A DNA stretch of 10,000 bases from Magnetospirillum sp. (GTDB lineage: Bacteria; Pseudomonadota; Alphaproteobacteria; Rhodospirillales; Magnetospirillaceae), in contig JAIWOG010000136.1 of the NCBI GenBank assembly GCA_020217035.1, forward strand, positions 1 to 10,000, read 5' to 3'. Within the stretch, counting starts at the first letter, position 1. Each line of letters opens with the position of its first letter. A program made the position numbers and the translations under genes. The notes beneath the pieces are model-generated. The model did not search any database, was not told where the DNA came from, and saw nothing but the letters and a program-made list of their open reading frames with translations. Shown one piece after another: positions 6,093 through 10,000 of this stretch.

Positions 6093-6830
6093 TTATGAAG
6101 CACGCGGCCCCAGCTTCCAATCCCCAACCAGCGCCTGGACCACCGACAGGGCGGCGATGGCGGCGGTTTCGGCCCGCAGGATGCGCGGCCCCAGCCCCAC
6201 CGGCACGGTAAAGGATAGCCGCGCCAGCATGGCGCGTTCGGCCTCGTCGAAGCCGCCTTCCGGGCCGACCAGCAGCGCCAGCTTGCCCGGATTCATCCCG
6301 GCAAGGGCGTGGGCGATGGGTTGCCCCGATCCGCTTTCATCTAGGAACAAGAGCGGTCGGCCGGCGTCCCAGCCGCTCAAGACCTTGTCCAAGGCGGCGG
6401 GTTCGGTCATTTCGGGGACGCTCAGCCGCTCGCATTGCTCGGCCGCTTCAATCATGTTGGCGGCCAGACGCTCGGTGTTGACCCGGCTCATCACCGTGCG
6501 GCGGGTGAACACCGGCCACAAGCGGCTGATCCCCAGTTCGGTGGCCTTTTCCGCCACCAGATCGACACGGTCTTTCTTGATCGGCGCCGCCAACAGCCAC
6601 AGATCGGGCTCGGGCACCTGCGGACGGGTTTGGGTGTGGACGTGGATGGCCACCCCCGCCTTGGCGACCTTGTGCAGCGTCGCCGACCATTCGCCGTCGC
6701 GGCCGTTGAACAAGGCGACGGTTTCGCCCTCTTTCAGCCGCATGACGTTGGCCAGGTAATGGGACTGGTCCCTGCCGAGCACGATACCAGTGTCGGCGGC
6801 CAAATCGTTGGGAACGAACAGGCGGATCAC
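6093..6830 (-). CDS. rsmE: 16S rRNA (uracil(1498)-N3)-methyltransferase
   Basis: A 245-residue SPOUT-class methyltransferase that methylates N3 of U1498 in 16S rRNA of the 30S subunit using SAM. An N-terminal PUA-like RNA-binding part (IRLFVPN, then HYLANVMRLKEGE) precedes the SPOUT domain. The family signatures are VGPEGGF (188-194) and LGPRILRAETA (213-223), which form the knotted SAM site. Length is standard for RsmE. The start is GTG 6830, which overlaps the TGA of the preceding nfeD-like gene as GTGA, so translation is probably coupled; the family N-terminus (V/M-IRLFV) supports this start. A much longer frame read-through beginning at 7280 exists in the same frame but is shadow sequence antiparallel to no known domain and overlaps the nfeD gene. 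Confidence 0.93.
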   Translation of the reverse strand: MIRLFVPNDLAADTGIVLGRDQSHYLANVMRLKEGETVALFNGRDGEWSATLHKVAKAGVAIHVHTQTRPQVPEPDLWLLAAPIKKDRVDLVAEKATELGISRLWPVFTRRTVMSRVNTERLAANMIEAAEQCERLSVPEMTEPAALDKVLSGWDAGRPLLFLDESGSGQPIAHALAGMNPGKLALLVGPEGGFDEAERAMLARLSFTVPVGLGPRILRAETAAIAALSVVQALVGDWKLGPRAS

Positions 6831-7264
6831 GGCAGCGCTTCCACCTTCAAGACGATGCCGTCGGCATCCACCACGCGGACCTTGGCGCCGGTGGGCAGAT
6901 CGGGGCCGGATACTTTCCAGGTGGTGTCGCCCAGCTTCATACGGCCATAGCCGTCCAGGATGGGGGTGTCCAGGGTGTGGACGCTGCCCACCAGTTGGGC
7001 GGCGCGTTTGTTCAACAGCGGCGCCTGGGATTGCGGTTCCTTCAGCTTGGAATAAAGCCGCCGACCAGCGACGGCCGCCACCACGGTGAGCACGGCGAAG
7101 ATCACCGCGTGGATTTCCCAGCCCAGACCCGGCGCCATGTAGGCCACCATGCCGGTGACGAAGGCGGCGATGCCGGGCCACAGAAGGTAGGTGCCGGGAA
7201 CCACCGCCTCGGCGCCGATCAGCACCACGCCGGCGACCAGCCAGTGCCAGAACACCGGGGTCAT
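6827..7264 (-). CDS. NfeD-family membrane protein
   Basis: A 145-residue short-form NfeD protein. Three hydrophobic segments (about residues 6-22, 26-45 and 50-67) are followed by a basic stretch (RRLYSKLK) and a soluble C-terminal domain (about 79-145). That domain has the pattern of the NfeD OB fold: GSVHTLDTPI, GYGRMKLGDTTWKV, TGAKVRVVDADGIVLKVE. NfeD proteins are usually encoded beside SPFH proteins and are thought to act with them in membrane microdomains; the exact role is not settled. It starts at ATG 7264 in a 4-base ATGA overlap with the SPFH stop and ends in a GTGA overlap with rsmE. The long-form N-terminal ClpP-like protease domain is absent. Confidence 0.9.
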   Translation of the reverse strand: MTPVFWHWLVAGVVLIGAEAVVPGTYLLWPGIAAFVTGMVAYMAPGLGWEIHAVIFAVLTVVAAVAGRRLYSKLKEPQSQAPLLNKRAAQLVGSVHTLDTPILDGYGRMKLGDTTWKVSGPDLPTGAKVRVVDADGIVLKVEALP

Positions 7265-8223
7265 TTCTTGTCCCCGGCATTGGGCAGCCCCGTGCGGCGC
7301 GACGGCGGCGCGTTGGCGGCCAGGGCGTCCTTGGCGATCTCGGCGATGCCGGCCACCGCGCCGATGATTCCCGACGCTTCCAGCGGCATCATGATCAGTT
7401 TCTGGTTGGGGGCGGACGCCACCTTTTCCAGGGCCTCGACGTAACGCTGGGCGATGAAGTAGTTCACCGCCGTGGTCTGGCCCTCGGCCACCGCCTTGGA
7501 CACCACGAAGACGGCGCGGGCTTCGGCTTCGGCTTCGCGCTCACGCGCTTCGGCGTCGCGGAAGGCGGCTTCGCGCCGTCCCTCGGCGGCCAGGATCTGC
7601 GCCTGCTTCTGGCCCTCGGCCTTCAGCACCTCGGCCTGGCGCAGGCCCTCGGCTTCCAGCACGGCGGCGCGTTTGTCGCGCTCGGCCTTCATCTGCCGGG
7701 CCATGGAATCCACCAGGTCGCGGGGCGGCGCGATGTCCTTGATCTCGATGCGGGTGACCTTGACCCCCCAGGGCTGGGTGGCTTCGTCCACCACCGCCAG
7801 CAGCTTGGTGTTGATCTGGTCGCGCTGGCTCAGCAATTCGTCCAAATCCATGCCGCCCATGACCGTGCGGATGTTGGTCATGATCAGGTTCAGGATGGCG
7901 ATTTGCAGTTGCGCCACCTCGTAGGCCGCCCGCGCGGTGTCCAGCACCTGGAAGAACACCACGCCGTCCACGGTGACCATGGCGTTGTCGCGAGTGATGA
8001 TTTCCTGGCTGGGCACGTCCAGGACCTGTTCCATGACGTTCAGGCGCCGCCCGACGCGGTCCACCAACGGGATGATCAGGTGCAGGCCGGGAGAAAGCGT
8101 CCGGGTGTAGCGTCCGAAACGCTCGACGGTGAACTCGTAGCCCTGGGGCACCACCTTGATGCCCAGGAACACCAGAATCAGGCCCAGCACCACCAGGGCC
8201 AGGGCGAAGACGGCCAAGTCCAT
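7261..8223 (-). CDS. SPFH/Band 7 protein, paraslipin type
   Basis: A 320-residue membrane-anchored SPFH protein (prohibitin/stomatin superfamily, QmcA/paraslipin group). An N-terminal membrane segment (residues 3-22) is followed by the SPFH domain (about 23-185), with typical blocks VPQGYEFTVERFGRY, SPGLHLIIPLVDRV, QEIITRDNAMVTVDGVVFF and RIEIKDIAPPRDL. A charged helical region follows with LEAEG, LKAEG and LAAEG (189-193, 200-204, 211-215) spaced exactly 11 residues apart, then EAREREAEAEARA, as in coiled-coil oligomerisation. The tail (about 276-320) ends in a polar, Pro-containing stretch. ATG 8223 has a good Shine-Dalgarno (AGGGGG) and gives the membrane segment at the N-terminus; an upstream extension to 8340 would encode the divergent promoter region. 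It heads an operon with the NfeD partner and rsmE. Confidence 0.92.
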   Translation of the reverse strand: MDLAVFALALVVLGLILVFLGIKVVPQGYEFTVERFGRYTRTLSPGLHLIIPLVDRVGRRLNVMEQVLDVPSQEIITRDNAMVTVDGVVFFQVLDTARAAYEVAQLQIAILNLIMTNIRTVMGGMDLDELLSQRDQINTKLLAVVDEATQPWGVKVTRIEIKDIAPPRDLVDSMARQMKAERDKRAAVLEAEGLRQAEVLKAEGQKQAQILAAEGRREAAFRDAEAREREAEAEARAVFVVSKAVAEGQTTAVNYFIAQRYVEALEKVASAPNQKLIMMPLEASGIIGAVAGIAEIAKDALAANAPPSRRTGLPNAGDKK

Positions 8224-8252
8224 GGTATCCCCCTTTGGTTGCGTTGCCTGGC

Positions 8253-8281
8253 AGCATAGCGCCGGCCAGCGCCGTTGTCGT
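8253..8281 (-). promoter_or_regulatory. Possible promoter for the SPFH-nfeD-rsmE operon
   Basis: On the minus strand ACGACA (8276-8281) and TATGCT (8253-8258) are 17 bp apart, each matching four of six consensus bases. The distance to the SPFH start at 8223 is reasonable. This is a weak pattern match, stated because it shares the tandem repeat with the opposite promoter. Confidence 0.3.
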
Positions 8282-8303
8282 TGATCAAGTGTCGTTGACC
8301 AAG
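8276..8303. repeat. Tandem 14-bp direct repeat in the divergent promoter region
   Basis: TGTCGTTGATCAAG (8276-8289) is followed immediately by TGTCGTTGACCAAG (8290-8303), with one mismatch in 14 bases. Each copy contains a TTGANCAA core, which is a perfect palindrome in the first copy (TTGATCAA). The second copy supplies the -35 element of the proposed gpsA promoter, and the first overlaps the best -35 candidate for the SPFH operon. This suggests paired regulator sites or a simple duplication. Confidence 0.7.
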
Positions 8304-8323
8304 GTACGGGGGCAGGGCATAAC
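8295..8323 (+). promoter_or_regulatory. Probable sigma-70 promoter of gpsA
   Basis: TTGACC (8295-8300; five of six consensus bases) and CATAAC (8318-8323; four of six) are separated by 17 bp. Transcription would start near 8330, leaving a leader of about 22 bases that contains the gpsA ribosome site GGAAGG. Confidence 0.5.
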
Positions 8324-8351
8324 CCAAAGGCAACAGGCACGGGAAGGCAGC

Positions 8352-9344
8352 ATGCAGCGCATCGGCATCATCGGGGCGGGGGCTTGGGGAACGGCGTTGG
8401 CGGTGGCCGCCCGTCGCGCCGGCCGCGACGTGGTGATCTGGGCCCATGAAGCCGAGGTGGCCGGCACTATCAACGCCATGCGCCGCAACGTCACCTACCT
8501 GCCCGACATTCATCTGGATTGCTGCATCCGCGCCACCACCCAACTGGCCGAGGCCACCGCCTGCGACGCCGTGTTGCTGGTGACTCCGGCGCAGCATCTA
8601 CGCATGACGCTGAAAGCCGCCGCCCCCCATTGGCGGGCGGGAGTGCCGGCGGTGATCTGCTGCAAGGGCATCGAGCAGGGCAGCGACAGCATGATGACCG
8701 AGGTGGCCGAGGCCGAACTGCCCGGCCAGCCCTTGGCGGTGTTGTCGGGGCCGACCTTCGCCATCGAGGTGGCCCGTGGCCTGCCCACCGCCGTCACCTT
8801 GGCCTGCGCCGACAAGGAACTGGGCAACGCCTTGGTGCGGGCTTTGGGGGCCCCCACTTTCCGCCCCTATCTGTCGTCCGACCTAGTCGGCGCCGAGATC
8901 GGCGGCGCCGTCAAGAACGTGCTGGCCATCGCCTGCGGCATCGTCGAGGGGCGCGGTTATGGCGACAACGCGCGGGCCGCGCTGATCACCCGCGGTTTGG
9001 CGGAAATGACCCGCCTCGCCCTGGCCAAGGGCGGTAAGGCGGAAACCCTGATGGGGCTGTCCGGCATGGGCGACCTGATCCTGACCGCGTCGTCCGTGCA
9101 GTCGCGCAATTACTCCCTGGGCCTGCACCTGGGCCAGGGCCGCGCCTTGGCCGACATCCTGGCCGAGCGCAAGGCGGTGACCGAAGGCGTGTGGTCGGCC
9201 GGCGCGGTGGTGGACATGGCCATGCGTCTGGGCATCGAGATGCCCATCTCGGCCGCCGTCGACGCGGTGCTCAACGGCGGCCAGTCCCTGGACGACGCCA
9301 TCGCCGACCTGTTGTCGCGTCCGTTCAAGATGGAAGCCCATTAA
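8352..9344 (+). CDS. gpsA: Glycerol-3-phosphate dehydrogenase [NAD(P)+]
   Basis: A 330-residue cytoplasmic enzyme that reduces dihydroxyacetone phosphate to sn-glycerol 3-phosphate, the backbone precursor of phospholipids. The nucleotide-binding loop GAGAWG is at residues 8-13. VTPAQ (77-81), CCKGIE (103-108), SGPTFA (132-137) and GGAVKNVLAI (184-193) follow, with catalytic K188. The C-terminal domain has NARAALITRGLAEM (206-219), GLSGMGDL (235-242) and SRNYSLG (251-257). Length matches the family (about 330-340). ATG 8352 has GGAAGG 5 bp upstream and places the Rossmann motif at the N-terminus. It is transcribed divergently from the SPFH operon. The next gene starts 12 bp after its stop, so gpsA, the two YciI genes and the EVE gene probably share a transcript. 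Confidence 0.96.
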   Translation: MQRIGIIGAGAWGTALAVAARRAGRDVVIWAHEAEVAGTINAMRRNVTYLPDIHLDCCIRATTQLAEATACDAVLLVTPAQHLRMTLKAAAPHWRAGVPAVICCKGIEQGSDSMMTEVAEAELPGQPLAVLSGPTFAIEVARGLPTAVTLACADKELGNALVRALGAPTFRPYLSSDLVGAEIGGAVKNVLAIACGIVEGRGYGDNARAALITRGLAEMTRLALAKGGKAETLMGLSGMGDLILTASSVQSRNYSLGLHLGQGRALADILAERKAVTEGVWSAGAVVDMAMRLGIEMPISAAVDAVLNGGQSLDDAIADLLSRPFKMEAH

Positions 9345-9356
9345 GGAGTTCCGTAC

Positions 9357-9638
9357 ATGGCCCTTTACATCATCACCTGTGTCGACAAGCCCAATTCCCT
9401 GGATCTGCGCCTGGCCACCCGCCAGGCCCATCTGGATTACGCCCGGGGCTGGGTGGACCGCATGCTGGTGGGCGGGCCTTTGCTGTCCGACGACGGCCAG
9501 ACCATGCAGGGTTCCATGCTGATCCTGGATTTGGACGACCCCGCGCAGGTCGACGATTATTTGGCGGGCGATCCCTACAACCAAGCCGGCCTGTTCGAAA
9601 GCGTGACGGTTCGTCGCTACAAGAAGATGCTGCCTTAA
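9357..9638 (+). CDS. YciI-family protein, copy 1
   Basis: A 93-residue YciI-like protein with a dimeric alpha+beta barrel (ferredoxin-like) fold. Family features include MALYIITCVDKP at the N-terminus, the conserved His (H25, RQAHLDYA), GGPLLSDDG (39-47), GSMLILD and the C-terminal DPYNQAGLFESVTV. The biochemical function of most YciI proteins is unknown; some relatives are dehydratase- or dehydrochlorinase-like. AGGAG sits 8 bp upstream of ATG 9357, 12 bp after the gpsA stop. It is followed 14 bp later by a paralog that shares 55 of 93 aligned residues by my manual count, indicating a tandem duplication. Confidence 0.88.
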   Translation: MALYIITCVDKPNSLDLRLATRQAHLDYARGWVDRMLVGGPLLSDDGQTMQGSMLILDLDDPAQVDDYLAGDPYNQAGLFESVTVRRYKKMLP

Positions 9639-9652
9639 TCGGAGATCGAAGA

Positions 9653-9937
9653 ATGACCCAGTACGCCATCATCTGCATCGACAAGCCCGGTTCGGCCGAC
9701 ATCCGTCTGGCCAACCGCGCCGCCCATCTGGAATGCCTGAAGGCCCTGGGCGAGCGTCTGGTGCTGGCCGGCCCCTTGCTGTCGGAAGACGGCGAAGCCA
9801 TGCAAGGCAGCCTGCTGGTCATCGATTTCGACGACCGCGCTGGCGTCGATTCCTTCCTGGCGTCCGAGCCCTATGCCCTGGCCGGCCTGTTCGAAAGCGT
9901 CACCGTGCGCCGCTATAAGAAGGTTCTGCCGGCATGA
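9653..9937 (+). CDS. YciI-family protein, copy 2
   Basis: A 94-residue paralog of the preceding gene, about 59% identical by manual alignment. The last third is nearly unchanged: AGLFESVTVRRYKK is identical in both copies. The central helix region (residues 27-39) has diverged most, which could mean different ligands or partners. The conserved His (H25, NRAAHLEC) and GPLLSEDG (40-47) are kept. GGAG (9641-9644) is 8 bp upstream of ATG 9653. Its TGA overlaps the ATG of the next gene as ATGA (9934-9937), so it is translationally coupled to the EVE-domain gene. Confidence 0.88.
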   Translation: MTQYAIICIDKPGSADIRLANRAAHLECLKALGERLVLAGPLLSEDGEAMQGSLLVIDFDDRAGVDSFLASEPYALAGLFESVTVRRYKKVLPA

Positions 9938-10000
9938 AGTACTGGCTGGTCAAGTCGGAACCCGGCGCTTGGTCGTGGGACGATCAGGTGCGTGACAGCG
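9934..10000 (+). CDS. EVE-domain protein, N-terminal fragment (3' end outside window)
   Basis: Only 22 residues are visible: MKYWLVKSEPGAWSWDDQV and three more, then the window ends. YWLVKSEP followed by an aromatic-Ser-Trp-Asp-Asp stretch is the characteristic start of EVE-domain proteins (thymocyte nuclear protein 1 type), a PUA-related fold that binds modified DNA or RNA bases. Full-length bacterial members are about 135-140 residues. The start overlaps the stop of the second YciI gene (ATGA). Pairing of YciI and EVE genes appears common in alphaproteobacteria from memory, but I cannot verify this here. Confidence 0.85.
   Translation, partial: MKYWLVKSEPGAWSWDDQVRDS

Noticed and set aside
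6093..7280. One 395-codon minus-strand frame joining rsmE to an N-terminal extension
   Set aside because: The part upstream of 6830 reads as Arg/Gly-rich shadow sequence and overlaps the nfeD-like gene, which has proper membrane segments and an OB-fold pattern. GTG 6830 gives the normal RsmE length.
8224..8340. Upstream start for the SPFH protein at 8340
   Set aside because: It would encode the divergent promoter region and put the membrane anchor inside the protein; ATG 8223 has a good ribosome site.
8519..9037. Plus-strand frame of 172 codons inside gpsA, and several antisense frames over gpsA and the YciI genes
   Set aside because: They overlap well-supported genes in other frames and show only Arg/Gly/His-rich shadow composition.
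1..10000. CRISPR arrays, insertion sequences, prophage genes, tRNA or rRNA genes
   Set aside because: No regularly spaced repeats, transposase or phage motifs, or tRNA-like cloverleaf were seen on either strand.

Overview
The window looks like chromosomal DNA of a high-GC alphaproteobacterium. The gene content and protein style suggest Rhodospirillales, possibly a Magnetospirillum relative; that placement is inference from composition and family resemblance, not from a marker gene. It is mostly ordinary core-genome sequence. I see no transposase, phage gene, CRISPR array, tRNA or rRNA.

Layout. At the left edge is the C-terminal tail of a plus-strand gene that resembles the helical hairpin of an ATP synthase epsilon subunit (atpC), closed by a strong intrinsic terminator (152-178). 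Next is a plus-strand diiron, ferritin-like/acyl-ACP-desaturase-like protein (264-1079). It converges on a minus-strand orphan helical protein (1373-1921), and the space between them holds a nested palindromic element built from CGGAT/ATCCG repeats (1159-1319). A minus-strand block then runs from 5625 down to 2005: queE, queD and a SUV3-type helicase, with gaps of only 4-5 bp. QueD and QueE are two steps of 7-deazaguanine (preQ0/queuosine) synthesis, so an RNA helicase is co-transcribed with tRNA-modification genes. A 94-bp gap with several inverted repeats lies upstream of queE.

Upstream of that gap is a second minus-strand operon, read from 8223 down to 5720: an SPFH/paraslipin gene, its NfeD-family membrane partner, rsmE (16S rRNA m3U1498 methyltransferase) and a small uncharacterised protein. 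The first three genes overlap by 3-4 bases (ATGA and GTGA junctions), which suggests translational coupling.

A divergent promoter region (8224-8351) carries a 14-bp tandem repeat and separates this operon from a plus-strand block: gpsA (glycerol-3-phosphate dehydrogenase, phospholipid precursor supply), two tandem YciI-family paralogs, and the start of an EVE-domain protein that runs off the right edge.

Nothing here is a clearly new system. The points most worth a second look are the nested palindrome at 1159-1319, the structured leader of queE, the linkage of the SUV3-like helicase to queE-queD, the tandem-repeat divergent promoter, and the duplicated YciI pair next to an EVE-domain gene.
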